DNA of 64,000 bases from Odontocerum albicorne (taxonomy: Eukaryota; Arthropoda; Insecta; Trichoptera; Odontoceridae), in contig OX463848.1 of the NCBI GenBank assembly GCA_949825065.1, positions 32,455,491-32,519,490 of the forward strand, read 5' to 3'. The first letter of the stretch is position 1. Every line of letters starts with the position of its first letter. The notes beneath the pieces were generated by a model, which searched no databases, had not been told where the DNA came from, and saw only the letters and a program-made list of their open reading frames with translations. The translations under genes and the position numbers were made by a program. Positions 10,255 to 20,424 of the stretch are shown in pieces.

Positions 10255-10378
10255 AAGAGAGTGAAAGAATTCCTACGCCTCTTTAAAGCCTTGCAAGAAG
10301 GCTGGAAGTGATCACCACATGGCAATAAAGTCACCACATTATACTGTTTACATCGAAAGTGATATATAATACAAATTA
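10255..10378 (+). mobile_element. SINE A body fragment
   Basis: CTACGCCTCTTTAAAGCC, GGCTGGAAGTGATCACC and CACATGGCAATAAAGTC follow in SINE A order, ending near AATACAAATT. The tRNA head is not recognisable. Confidence 0.7.
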
Positions 10379-10540
10379 AAAAAACAAGAATTTTCAACTC
10401 AAACAGATTACCATGGGATTGAGGATTTGATATTATTTGCTCACATACTCGTATATTTAAATAATTTGTTTTAATAATTTAGCATCTCTCTACTTGTTTC
10501 TTTATGATTAATATCCATTTTTTTATAGCCAGCTCGGTGG

Positions 10541-10600
10541 TCTATTGGTAGACCATTTGTCCCCTTCCCGGGGATTATTGTATCGACTCGTGATTTTTCC
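10541..10600 (+). other. tRNA-like head
   Basis: GCTCGGTGGTCTATTGGTAG is a good box A context. The second half (TTGTATCGACTCG) is a weak box B. It is probably a SINE head and not a working tRNA, since no paired acceptor stem is evident. Confidence 0.4.
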
Positions 10601-10671
10601 CAATTTATTTATTTTACGTACACTTGACATTTTTTCGGTGGATTGGCAAAATTCATAGTGCTATAAACCTC

Positions 10672-10872
10672 GAAGACTTTGTACTACATTGCACTTTCGT
10701 TTGTATATGACGGTTGGGTTTTTGTAGCGGTGTGATAATCTCTTTCTACCAACCAGAAATATCCAAATGAGGCATAGATGAAAACTAGTCTGGAACCCTT
10801 TTTTAACGGAAATCGAAACCTCAATTCCCTGATTAGAAAAGATTTGTATCACAAGGCGACAGAGGTCATCGT
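10672..10872 (-). mobile_element. SINE A copy
   Basis: On the minus strand: head with GACCTCTGTCGCCTTG and box B-like GAGGTTTCGATTTCC, body with GGGTTCCAGACTAGTTTTCA and TTCTGGTTGGTAGAAAGAG, and a tail ending GCAATGTAGTACA. Full length, diverged. Confidence 0.82.
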
Positions 10873-10990
10873 GAATACATATTATTATTAATTAGTTCAT
10901 CAGTTATCCCTCCCCCCAAAGAGAATGATTTGTTCCAATAACAATTCAACAATTTTAAGGAAAGGAGGCAGTGTGAGTAAAACTAAATAA

Positions 10991-11233
10991 CTAAGGAGTT
11001 CTGAACAATAAATTCAGATATAGATTAATGAAAAAAATAATTGCGAGTAGGTGGGACATGTTGAACAGACAAAGAACATTTTCAATTGAGTTAAGATTGT
11101 ATGCGGTGCGCTGAGGAGACTCAAAGATAACAAAGTCGAGGGTCTCCTTACCCATTCCACAGGTATATGTAGGGGTTTCTTTTATATGAATTTTATAAAG
11201 GTCGTTTCCTATCAGACAGTGGCTTTTTATCAT
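10991..11233 (-). pseudogene. Non-LTR retrotransposon C-terminal zinc-finger domain (LINE group 9)
   Basis: This 80-codon frame reads SHCLIGNDLYKIHIKETPTY, TCGMGKETLDFVIFESPQ and RTAYNLNSIENV. It has the layout of the C-terminal C2HC region of Jockey/R1/I-type LINEs: tGHc-L--LyKI ... C-C-G-GkETLDHVIFECP. Key metal ligands look mutated: Tyr replaces the first Cys, Phe the His, and Ser the last Cys. The frame itself has no stop, so it may be fairly young. Downstream on the minus strand a short 3' region follows; the RT core is not visible upstream. Confidence 0.75.
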
Positions 11234-12112
11234 TCATATGACACACACGTGTATAATTTATTTGGAAAGGTTTAAATTTATATTAAAAAGTTTCTAAGTT
11301 TGTAAAGTACTTTCACGTCAGTGACAAATATTACAAAAAATTGATTGCCTATTGGAAAGTATTTTGACAGAAAAACTCTTTGCTGTGGATCAAGCCAAAT
11401 TTATTAAGACTTTTAATTAAATACGTATTTATAAACATATAATAAATCAGTATTTCATTTTTTTTAATATTGTACATATGACATGGAATTAAGGGATGTT
11501 TTCTACGAAGTTATTAATTGACACAATTTTAAACTCAGTTAAAATATATGACTAGATTTGCATGACAAATAAATACAGAAGAATCTAACATTTTTATTTT
11601 TCTTTTGATTTCTTCGTTTCAATATCATTTGATAACTCTCTTGACAATAAAATTCCAATAAACATGGTTAAAGAAATAATACTAGGGACGTAACTATCAA
11701 ACTTGTCCTAAATTACATACCAAAGCTAAAACGGCAAATTCTTATGTACATATTTTTTCGCATTTAGCTTTTAGGGTCTATATATAAGGGGTTGAATAAT
11801 TTGAAAAAATATATATATAATAACCCTTCCTCCACTTAATGGCTCCCAAGGGTTTTAAGCAATGGATTTAATATAACTATTTCTTTGTGGTTCACCGAAA
11901 CGAATTCCAATAAATTTTGATTTATATTCATCGGGAAGCGAGTTTTTCGGTAAACATGTTCATTCAATTCCATTCAAATTTTCCTCGACGATATTTTCCA
12001 ACCGAGAATAAAATTTGCCCCCCGGGTTGAAACGACGCGGTTTCACCGAGTTCCTCGGTGACGTAACATAATGTTATCGAGTCGAAAAAATTGTTTTTTT
12101 TTTGTAACATTT
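11234..12112. other. AT-rich stretch, one small inverted repeat
   Basis: No gene seen. CACCGAG/CTCGGTG arms (12044-12060) lie in a short GC-rich patch at 12000-12065. Confidence 0.4.
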
Positions 12113-12280
12113 TAGTTGTATACAGTACAATATAGCAGGTTTATTGCTACGTGTCAATTTCTTCCAACAAACCAGAAAGATGGTAAAGGGGCCTTAGTGG
12201 GAAAAAAATGGAGTGAAATCCTAATAAATTTGGAATTACCAACGGGAACCGAACAACTACGAAACTCGAAGCATTATCAC
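12113..12280 (-). mobile_element. SINE A copy
   Basis: On the minus strand the order is box B-like GTTCGGTTCCCGTTGG, the body with CCCTTTACCATCTTTCTGG and TTTGTTGGAAGAAATTG, and the tail. The head is eroded at the 5' end. Confidence 0.75.
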
Positions 12281-12404
12281 ATCATTTATTGAGAAAACTA
12301 ATTGCACCACTGACATTGTTCACTAGAGTTACATACTTTTAATATATTTGCTACCAGATATTAAAAATATTATTCTAAAACAAAAAAAAATCGTCAAATT
12401 GCTC

Positions 12405-12426
12405 TATTTATTTATTTATTTATTTG
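12405..12426. repeat. (ATTT)n microsatellite
   Basis: Five uninterrupted ATTT units. Confidence 0.95.
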
Positions 12427-12654
12427 TAACGACCACATGCTTTAAAAAAATCAATATTTTCTTTAAAAAAAAAAACAAATAAAATTTAATGGAAAACATT
12501 AAAAAAAACCTCATAACACATGTAACAAAAAAATAAATAAAAGTTTAAAACATCAAAATTTGAACACGTTTATGAAAAAACATTTATGTTTAAATAAAAC
12601 TTACAATAATACTTTTAATGAGAAACTACTTTGTATTAAAAAAAGATTAATGAA

Positions 12655-12850
12655 AAATGATAATATGGAAAGCATGTTCTCAGACGACGGAAATGTTGAA
12701 CGGATATTAAACGGCGACGGAAAGGAAACAAAGTCAATGATGCACCTCAAGACATACAAGTATATTCAAACAAAACATTGATCTATGGGAGGGAAACATG
12801 GGCGTAGAAAATTAATGGACAGAAAAACATTGAAGGATTTAAAATGTTCC
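12655..12850 (+). mobile_element. LINE group 1, RT fragment
   Basis: Reads MFSDDGNVERILNGDGKE in one frame and TLIYGRETWA in a shifted one near 12776-12806. These correspond to the Y-LG--FS-DG-c--dI--R and tLmYGsEtW motifs of the reverse-transcriptase C-terminal half. Frameshifts separate the pieces. Confidence 0.62.
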
Positions 12851-13169
12851 TGATTTCAGCATCCCCTTTCATTGTTCACCAATACACTGCAGTTGCTTCT
12901 AGAATCACCCTTTTATTTAACAACCATTTATACCCTATTTATAAACATAGATTTAAGTATACTGGAACGCAGGTTAAGAGAAATGATTTCTAAATGGAGC
13001 TACATCACCCTAAAATAAGGGTATTTCATCACCCTCACAGAGGGGGGCATTACATCACTCCCACAGAAGTAATAAAATTACAGTTACCGTAATACTCACT
13101 AGGATAGTTAATTCGTTTTACAATTGATATAAATTGTCTTTAGAAAATAAAAAATATGCAATCCGTAGT
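12851..13169. other. Unassigned, short internal duplication
   Basis: CATCACCCT appears twice around 13003-13035 with TTACATCACTCCC close by. Nothing else is seen. Confidence 0.4.
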
Positions 13170-13345
13170 TTTTAATTATATTTATGGCTTTGTACATCTG
13201 TGGAATGAAAATGAGTTTGCTAAGTTCAAAAGTTTCCGACAGCGATCAAGATGGACACGTCCATTGTATGGTCAGGCAATGTTGCAGTTAAAATTCGATG
13301 CCTCTACCCTCAGTATCTACTCTTTTAAACCAAAATATAAACTTT
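13170..13345 (+). repeat. Dispersed repeat family G
   Basis: GTCAGGCAATGTTGCAGTTA followed by AAATTCGATGCCTCTACCC is shared, with substitutions, with 61213-61312. The family type is unknown. The 67-codon frame across it is probably not a gene. Confidence 0.6.
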
Positions 13346-13394
13346 ATTTAATTTCGTGACTTTTACTTTAGACGCTGTCTATGGAGAAAATTTT

Positions 13395-13505
13395 CAGGCC
13401 GATAACTTTTGGACCTTAATAGCATGTAAAACTAGAGAGGGCTTTGTCTAATCCTAAGCCACTAAATAGGCGTTGATCCAAAAAAAGTTGAGAAACACTA
13501 GTCAA
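13395..13505 (+). mobile_element. hAT-like element terminus
   Basis: Ends AAAAAAAGTTGAGAAACACTAG. On the minus strand this gives CTAGTGTTTCTCAACTTTTT, a common insect hAT end. The partner end is not found; family G lies just upstream and might be part of the same element. Confidence 0.4.
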
Positions 13506-14035
13506 CAGCAATAAGACGAACTAAATCGTAAATTTTACACATTCCTCTTTTTTAACTTAATACATTCTCGTTTTTCATCCTGCGTTTAGCTTTTGCGGAA
13601 GATGGCAGATCAAGCTATCTATTGGAGCTATTGAAAACGATTTCGTATTTCAAAATATAACTTTATCGTATTTTGTTTCCCTAAATACGCAATCAAGAAT
13701 GTTGATTTCTGCTTGTATAAAGAGTAATCATTAAAAAGGAGGTCATATTTGGAAAGCATTCTTATGTTAACCATCCGGAAGGTGAAAAGTCAAAGATTGC
13801 CATATTTGATGGACGCGATTAAAAGAGAAAAATAATTAAGAAACATTTGAATGACAAATTATTATTTATACAATATTTAAGGCTTCAACCCTGTGAAGGT
13901 TTAAATTTGTTAAGTTACAATGTAATTTATTAAGTATACGCATTGTAATTTGAATTTAGAATTTATTCAGGAAAGGAGGCGATGTAAAAATATGCAAGAA
14001 ACTACTGTAGTCACAAATAATTAAGGAGTTGTATT
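13506..14035. other. AT-rich stretch, possible 3' tail segment
   Basis: GGAAAGGAGGCGATGTAA near 13972 resembles GGAAAGGAGGCAGTGTGA near 10960, just downstream of the group 9 frame on the minus strand. It may be a 3' tail of that LINE (inference). Confidence 0.35.
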
Positions 14036-14152
14036 TTGTTTCAGTCAAACACTATTTATTCTATTTAATACAACGATAAAGCCCTATCGGTTTCAAGGGT
14101 TTTGACATCATCATCAGGGGAGCACAAACAGGACTCTTTTAAGATGAAGTAA
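14036..14152 (+). repeat. Single arm of the foldback family
   Basis: AACACTATTTATTCTATTTA, GCCCTATCGGTTTCAAGG and CATCATCATCAGGGGAGC match one arm of the hairpin at 5227-5439, but the second arm is missing. Confidence 0.8.
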
Positions 14153-14234
14153 TTAGTTTTTGTATGTTTTATTGCGTAAATAGTCATTCAATCACCATTT
14201 TTCCTTTCCTTACACTTAACTTTTTTTTAAATAT

Positions 14235-14340
14235 TTATAATCGGTCGATAATAGTGGGTTCGAATCCCGAGTAAAATGCCCTTGAGGCAAGTTTGGTCTA
14301 TAAATGATGATTTATAAATTGTCCTTTTATTTTTATTATC
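14235..14340 (+). mobile_element. SINE C copy
   Basis: A perfect box B (GGGTTCGAATCCC) sits at the 5' side. The short body with GAGTAAAATGCCCTTGAGGC and ATAAATTGTCCTTTTATTTT follows, also seen in parts at 45241, 47960, 53330 and 54630. Confidence 0.6.
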
Positions 14341-14349
14341 ACAGGTATG

Positions 14350-14412
14350 CCTTAGTTAGTAAGACGCCGTTTCAACCTGAGAGTCGTAGGTTTAATTCTT
14401 GGAACTGGGTTT
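14350..14412 (+). other. tRNA-like SINE head
   Basis: GCCTTAGTTAGTAAGACGCC is the SINE A/B box A region and TAGGTTTAATTC a weak box B. The body that follows is not clear. Confidence 0.55.
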
Positions 14413-14859
14413 TGTTTTAAAAGCTTTCGTTCACATGTTTTTTTTTTGTTAGAAATGTTATTGTTAAGTGTATTGTAACAAGCTTGGAATGAGTTTCGAC
14501 TATTCAAAGGAAAACAAGTTTGTGATTTTAGATTATAAACTGAGTTTCAAATTTGTTTATGTAAAAATATTATACAATACTATATACTCGTCTTAGAGAT
14601 ATTGTGGATTAATTTATATTATATTACATAGTTAAAAGCCTTTATAAAACATAAGACTCTCGATTATCGGGGGTAGTACAAATTGGGTTACAGATTAACT
14701 GGAGCTGTAAAAAATCTTTAAGAATAATATTTCAAAATGTTTTGAAAAACCGATTTTTTTGCTGTCCCTGTTAATCTGCAAGCCGGATGATCGAGAATAT
14801 ACTATAGGGGATGAGACATGAATAATATTCACGTGGTAAAAACAAAATATATGTGTCAG
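14413..14859. other. AT-rich stretch, nothing recognised
   Basis: No coding or repeat features supported. Confidence 0.4.
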
Positions 14860-14932
14860 GATTGAATGAGGTCTGTTCTATGTGTCTTCACAAAAATGGT
14901 CTAGTTTTATGGTATGTATTGTACATGCAAAT
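14860..14932 (+). mobile_element. LINE group 1 3' tail, plus strand
   Basis: GAGGTCTGTTCTATGTGTCT and the following bases parallel the 3' tail of group 1 as seen (on the minus strand) at 9890-9960. It meets the next copy tail to tail. Confidence 0.45.
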
Positions 14933-14934
14933 AT

Positions 14935-15130
14935 ACACTTATATTATCACGCGGGGTAGGCAGAGAGAATTCATTACCTTACTTTTCTATTCAAATTTAC
15001 TTATATCGCCTCCTCCACAAATATACATCTCATCATACACAATCTTCCATTATTCCTTTAAAATTTGTTCCACTTGATCCAGTCACGTTTCCCTCAATCA
15101 ACCTCTTTCATACGGGTCTTTGCTCTTCTG
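14935..15130 (-). mobile_element. LINE group 1 3' tip, minus strand
   Basis: Minus-strand reading gives ATGATGAGATGTATATTTG and VEEA followed later by a CTCTGCCTACCCCGCGTG block, as in the other group 1 ends. Short and decayed. Confidence 0.65.
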
Positions 15131-15340
15131 TGAAACTTAAACCACTTCATTATTTTAGAATCAGTTTTACAAGTGATTTTAAAACAATAAATATTAATAA
15201 AAAATAGCGGCACTGCATATAAGGATTGACAACGTCAGTGCCCAAGTTGATAAAGCGCTGGTCTTTCTCTCAAGATTTGCAGGTTCAATTCCATATAGAT
15301 CCCGAAAAAAATTGGGGGTTCCAATATGGTTAAAGAATAG

Positions 15341-15661
15341 GCCAAAGCCCGTAGACAGTTGTCGCCAAAGAAAGAATACGAGAATTGAATTTTGAATACA
15401 AGAGAGCGAGAGAGGAATACTTGGATTCTCTCCGAAAGTCATTCGAAATTTGAATCTCGGTGGGTCCGTGATAAATGAAAAATTGGAAACTTTACTGAAA
15501 GAATTTTAAATATCTAGCTAACAATTTTTGAACCGGTGTAAAAGGGGACGATGAATAAATGATATATACGAGTATAAACAAATTCTACATTTATGAATAT
15601 ATATTTTCATAAATGTAGAATTCGTTTAACTTCCGGGAATATTTCACGGGTTGCAACTAGT
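15341..15661. mobile_element. 321-bp insertion with 13-bp target-site duplication
   Basis: GGTTAAAGAATAG occurs at 15328-15340 and exactly again at 15662-15674, flanking a 321-bp segment that interrupts SINE B. The segment contains a 22-bp-arm hairpin (15576-15627) and no recognised coding sequence. A 13-bp duplication points to LINE-machinery retrotransposition, so it may be an unrecognised SINE or LINE 3' end. Confidence 0.72.
15576..15627. repeat. Hairpin, 22-bp arms
   Basis: 15576-15597 pairs with 15606-15627 around the loop TATATATT, with one mismatch. It lies inside the 321-bp insertion. Confidence 0.93.
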
Positions 15662-16084
15662 GGTTAAAGAATAGTCTGGTAACAAAACTCGCACGCGCTT
15701 GACACGTGCGTTAATAAGTTACCTGTCCACATGCGGTAGTATTTCCAATACGTACGCTGGCAAACTGTACATTACTTGTCTACTCCAGTAGGTATTAGAC
15801 CAAAGGCTCTAGTACTAGAAGATAGATTGTCTCCAGGGCACGCACACTAAAATATCCACATCATCAATGCGGATTTATTGAGTGGCACCTTACGAATGGA
15901 TGAAAAAGAGGAAACTAGATCGGAATCATTTTTTTTCAACAAGATACCAACGAAGATTAACCGGAAACCCCCAAATTGGAAGACCTGCAGTTCAATTGTG
16001 AAAGTTACACATATCCCAATAACCCTGGTTAATTCAGTGACAATCACTTTGATCATTATTTAAAAAATATATATACATATTTCT

Positions 16085-16215
16085 TTCACCCTTAACAACT
16101 GCCCTTCAAACCGCGGAGTGCAGAGATGGATCGAGAGGAATCGTCGAGGGCTATCATGGAAGTCACGATGCTCACTCATGAGCTACGCGACAGGATAGAT
16201 GGATTTATCTCACAA
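16085..16215 (+). mobile_element. LINE group 2, 3' end
   Basis: AACTGCCCTTCAAACCGCGG and GATGGATCGAGAGGAATCGT correspond to the 3' end of the group 2 copy at 52350-52445 (ACTCTTCAAGCCGCAGAATG, GGATGGATGAAGTGGAG). Shared wording around ATCATGG-AGT-ACGATGCT confirms the relation. Only the tail is present. Confidence 0.75.
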
Positions 16216-16635
16216 TATTCCTCGTTCCTGACTTCTATAAACTTCCCATCCTTATTCCTATTTTCCTTCAGATTTATATTTAGTTTTCACTTTTATTACT
16301 TTTCACAACTATAATTTTAATTTACAAAGTTTAACATACGCTCATAGATACCAAAAATAATATTGAATAAAAAGCTGCTTGATTAGAAAAAAATGCTTCA
16401 AAGCAAAACATCCACCGGAAGAAGTGATATGAAAGTGTCAAAATAAAATAAAATTAACAAGGTTTTTGTAAACTGTGATGTTTTTAATACCATTCATATT
16501 GATTACATTTAAATGGGACGAAATACGCTCTATGGAGAGAACTCGCGCTTTAATATTGCCTTAGATAATTCCCGTAAGCGATATTAAGGTAATATTTGAA
16601 ACTAAATAGCGCTTTAAAAGGTAGTGTGTTCAATT
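16216..16635. other. AT-rich stretch, nothing recognised
   Basis: No feature supported. Confidence 0.4.
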
Positions 16636-16722
16636 AAGTTTCCATCTTGATTATCTCTTTATCTACTAAGTTCCCATCTTGATTATCTCTTTATCTACTA
16701 AGTTTTCATCTTCATTATTTCT
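16636..16722 (+). repeat. 32-bp tandem repeat, about 2.7 copies
   Basis: AAGTTTCCATCTTGATTATC plus TCTTTATCTACT is repeated with one change, then a partial, more diverged third copy. Confidence 0.93.
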
Positions 16723-17217
16723 AAACAAAGTGATTACTTGTTAGTAATTTTCATTTTAAAGTAAAAACCTACACAAAATTCTTAGATCACAGAGACCCTT
16801 TATTGAATCGTTCATCTCCGCGAAATATAAGTGTTTAGCGCCAAACTTTTCTCCATCTTATAGAACGTGACTTGTAAATATGCAAAGTTATTTGCCAATC
16901 TAAGCGAAATAACTTTCGCGAACTTTCATCATGTTCATTGTAATATTTACATAATTCAAAATTTTTGATTGCGCCATTCAATTCAATCGGATCCAGGGAA
17001 ACTTTCGCAATCTTCATGAAATTCATTATTCATAACTTAATTCAACGTGTATTCTAAAGCTTTCCCTACAAATATTGTGAATTCACCTCGACGTTCATTC
17101 GGCGAATCAAGAACAAATTTACTACCTGTTTATGTTTTTATTAAGTGCTATAAATCTTATTATTTTTATGTGTGATTATTAATTTAGGCATAAAGACTAT
17201 GAAGGTTTAATTTGTTT
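16723..17217. other. AT-rich stretch, nothing recognised
   Basis: No coding or RNA feature supported. Confidence 0.4.
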
Positions 17218-17335
17218 AGTCAAAACACTGGTTATTCCACTTTTTAGTAGAATAAACAGTTTAAAGTGGAATAAACAGTGTTTGCATGGAATAAAAAGTG
17301 TAAAGTGGAATAAACAGTATTTGACTTAACAAATT
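17218..17335. repeat. Foldback-family fragment with repeated TTTATTCCACTTT motif
   Basis: ACTGGTTATTCCACTTTTTA and, in the opposite sense, AAAGTGGAATAAACAG (three times) form partial inverted repeats ending near AACAAATTACAATG. The motif matches the outer part of the hairpin at 5227-5439. Confidence 0.75.
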
Positions 17336-18274
17336 ACAATGATCTTATTTTTTTATGTTTCATCCGTTATCGAATTTCGCAAAATGTGTTGACCGTTTTG
17401 CATTTATTCTCAGGACCTTTAAATAGGGATATTGTTAGAAATAAATGAATTATTAACTTGTGTAAGGTTTGACTAATACTTGTCAGGCTCATTTCTCGTT
17501 GGGATAGCCTTTCATCCAAAATTAAATAAATATAAGTTTTTCTAACGTTAGTGCAACGAAACATCGATCCTTATAATCCATTACGTAAACGACTTTTGAG
17601 GTTAGGTTTTGATTTACATCTGTCAAATCTGACAGGTTCAAGTTACTTGGGTCTTTCACGACAGGGCGCTAGTTGTATTCTGGTCTCCCGGCAAGTATGC
17701 GCGCGTAACCGCGGAATTCTTGGGAACATTCAAAATTAAGTAACTGAATTTTAGAAGTTTACAAAACAATTTCTACAAAGGCTATCGTTCAACAACAAAA
17801 ATTATATGGACTTTTACCCTTTAACTAGCTTAGCGGTATTGTTTAAACAATGCTCTATATATCTCTGGAGATCGTTAGGATTCTGGAAACTTGGTCACTC
17901 ATCCTGCAGAGATCTCGTATACTGTTATTTATCGGATTCGGTATCTGGCCATCCTATCCATTTGATCATGACAATACCACCATATCTTCCTGTTCCATCT
18001 GATGATATCATCTGATGCTATCTTAAGACAACCAGCGATAAAGCAGTTGCCTTATTTTTTTGTTGTCTTACTTCGTTCTAGAGATCATTGTAGCTGGAAA
18101 TGTCGACACTTAAGTATTTAAAATGCATCCCTTGCTCAACAGGCTAAAATATTGTATTTCAAATAAACACAATAATTATCACGCCTTTAATTCCTAAAGT
18201 TATTCGACCATTAATCATACAATAACGGTTTAAGTTCCCGTTCACTTTTCTTCGTATTTATTATCATACGGAAC
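17336..18274. other. Unassigned, with a GC-richer patch 17551-17720
   Basis: GAGGTTAGGTTTTG and AGGGCGCTAGTTGTATTCTG are kinds of strings often scattered in arthropod genomes, but no family is assignable. No gene supported. Confidence 0.4.
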
Positions 18275-18517
18275 ACAGCCGGCTGCGGCGCTGTGAACAT
18301 TACTTATAGATTAGCATAAAGACGCAATCGCACGAAGAGTGTTAGTGTACCGTGTTTTATCGCGCCAGTAGAGGGGTATAACGCTGAATGGTCAAAATGC
18401 AAAATAACCAAAAGGCTTTTTGTTGGTCGCGCGGGGACGCTGCGACGCGTCGCGGGGCTGCAGTCGGTTTTATCACCACTTCCTGCGGCGACATTTGTTG
18501 CTCCGGAACACCCTGTA
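18275..18517 (-). mobile_element. GC-rich segment with a Tc1/mariner-like end
   Basis: On the minus strand it begins TACAGGGTGTTCCGGAGCAA, close to the TACAGGgTGTCCcaAA ends of the element at 36770. A GC-rich 200-bp region follows, unlike its surroundings (GCGACGCGTCGCAG). The 63-codon minus frame crossing the junction shows no transposase motif. This may be a short non-autonomous element; the other end is not found. Confidence 0.4.
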
Positions 18518-19007
18518 CCTGTATTTGGTGTGTCAAATAAAATGTCATATCCAGTTAATTATTTTTTGACTAATACAGAAGTTTTCAGAATAATACAAAA
18601 ACATGTTTAAAATAATACAAAACACTATTTCATATATAAAAATCTGTTCACATATTGAATGTGAAAGTATGCAGCAATCAGTCAATAATTAATGAGTTTA
18701 CGCATAAAACAATAATAATAAATTATTGAATTTAGTTTATTTTGTATATATGGTTATATATGGTATATCTGACTGGCTCTTTGCTATACAACATATTTTT
18801 TTCTAACCATCCAGCTTATATTAGAAACGTTAAGTTGTTTTTCTTTGACAAATTTTCAAAAATAAAATTTTATTTAAATTCAAGTTAACGATAGTAGTAG
18901 ACTTAGAAGAAAGGAATTCGTTAAATTATACAATAAATAAGAGAAAAACATAATTAAAGGATATTCTAAGTAATGTTAAATATTTTCAATTCTCTCTTGA
19001 ACAATAA
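18518..19007. other. AT-rich stretch, nothing recognised
   Basis: No feature supported. Confidence 0.4.
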
Positions 19008-19203
19008 GGACGACCTCCGTGACCTCCCAACCCGGGAGCTGTGAGTTCGATTCCCCGTTGGAGCTCGGAAAAAAATAAGGGATTCAGTCTGATTTTCACT
19101 TAATGCCACTTTAATATTTTTCTGGTTGGTTGAAAGAGATTTTCACATGGTAATAAGCTCACTAGGTTGTACTGTATACAAAATAAGTGTAACAAAAAAA
19201 GAA
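19008..19203 (+). mobile_element. SINE A copy, head shortened
   Basis: GACGACCTCCGTGACCTC runs straight into CCAACCCGGGAGCTGTGAG and box B GTTCGATTCCCC, so part of the anticodon/D region is deleted. The body is well kept: GGATTCAGTCTGATTTTCAC, TTTTCTGGTTGGTTGAAAG, ACATGGTAATAAGCTCAC, and the tail. Confidence 0.88.
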
Positions 19204-19974
19204 TGGTGCACATCTGATAACCCTTGTATGTTCGTGCCAAAGTCACGCTGAGTTGATCACAAATGATGTATAAAATTAGGTGTGGTGTGTGAGTATATAA
19301 AGAAGTCTCATCGCTTGATCGAATTGAACGTCCGTGTTTTAAAATAAAATGGAATTATTCGTGAAATTTTGTTGGGGAAATGTGATTGCTGAACACTCAA
19401 AATAATGTCTACATAATATGAAGGTTCATCGCTGTCTGATTTAAAGCCATTTAAATCTGTTCAAAAAAGTTCACTCGTGGTCATACTAATACAAGCTATG
19501 ATTTGTCGTATTTTTTTAGTAAAAGAGTGTTTTAAATTAGAAAAAACAAACCTCATTATTCCTTGAATTTATTCTAGAAACGCGGACAATTTCTATATTC
19601 CAAGATATAGGAAGAGTGACTTTGGATATTCAGTGATCTTAAGAATCGGTTGGAATTTTAATCACGGGTATGACAACAGGATTGATATATATTTAATAAC
19701 CCGCTTCCTGCATTAAGCCTCCATTGAGGAGCGCACGATAGAATTTATAAATATTGTTATTTTAGAAACGATAGTTTTGGCATAGTTTTCTGTATATATT
19801 TAAAGTTCAATCAGTCTTCTTTTTACAAAAAATTTGTATTGGTGTTATTATCTTTCGTATTGTAATACGAGTATTTAAAAAAAAGTTAATGGTAAATCGA
19901 TAATTTGAACAAGTAATAGGCACAATATGTCATATTGTACTTTTTTTCATTCACGATAAACAATTCATACGAGT
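19204..19974. other. AT-rich stretch, promoter-like TATATAAAG only
   Basis: TATATAAAG near 19294 follows a moderately GC-richer 80 bp; no open frame of note follows. Confidence 0.35.
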
Positions 19975-20151
19975 ATTATAGAAGGCGTGAGTTTGAAAAG
20001 ACCTATAAAAACGTAGCACGACCAAATGAATCAATTTCTGAATAAAAGAAGAGTGACAAAGCTTTAAAATAGAAATGTATACATGGCGAGATGTATGGAC
20101 GTGGCAGAAGCGAAATATGTGTGCTTAGATAATAGTGCTATATAAATTGTC
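19975..20151 (+). mobile_element. LINE group 1, 3' end
   Basis: The frame CMDVAEAKYVCLDNSAI then stop (about 20093-20146) matches the closing C-M-D-V-x-E-A-K motif of group 1. Upstream, AAACGTAGCACGACCAAATG parallels the copy at 25575. The copy is interrupted at 20152-20163 by the next element. Confidence 0.78.
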
Positions 20152-20163
20152 CTTTTACTACGG

Positions 20164-20412
20164 GTCTTCTTCTTCCTGCCACTGGTCCAAATCAATGCAT
20201 AGGTAGGGTCGGCTCTTCTCGTTCTCAGGCTGTATATTCTTCGGTTCTGGGTGTCGCTTTCATCTAGGCCGTTTCTCTGCAGGATTTTGGAGCTTTGAGT
20301 CATCCAGGAGTACTTTGGTCTTCCTCTGGATGTCTGTCGAGGAAGATCCACAGGCATTGCCTGATTTACAGTATGGTCTGGTGGTCTCCGTCTTATGTGT
20401 CCGTACCATGTT
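20164..20412 (-). mobile_element. LINE group 3, 5'-truncated insertion with 12-bp TSD
   Basis: CTTTTACTACGG flanks the insert exactly (20152-20163 and 20413-20424). On the minus strand the insert reads WYGHIRR, then NQAMPVDLPRQTSRGRPKYS, WMTQSSKILQRNGLDESD and TQNRRIYSLRTRRADPTYAL, ending in an AG-rich GAAGAAGAAGA tail. It is the C-terminus of an insect LINE, intact over about 80 codons. The 3' end faces the left duplicate. A homologous end is at 33141-33475. Confidence 0.92.
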
Positions 20413-20424
20413 CTTTTACTACGG

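Larger units (their letters stand above)
15225..15862 (+). mobile_element. SINE B copy, interrupted by an insertion
   Basis: Head at 15225-15305: CCAAGTTGATAAAGCGCTGG (box A) and GCAGGTTCAATTCC (box B). The body starts GGGGTTCCAATATGGTTAAA, is broken at 15341, and resumes after 15674 with TCTGGTAACAAAACTCGCAC through CACGTGCGTTAATAAG, GTAGTATTTCCAATACGTAC and CTCCAGGGCACGCACACT. Removing 15341-15661 plus one duplicate restores the order seen at 30308-30640. Confidence 0.8.

Noticed and set aside
17551..17739. Insect telomere-like (TTAGG)n because of GGTTAGGTT
   Set aside because: Only one imperfect pair of units; no array.
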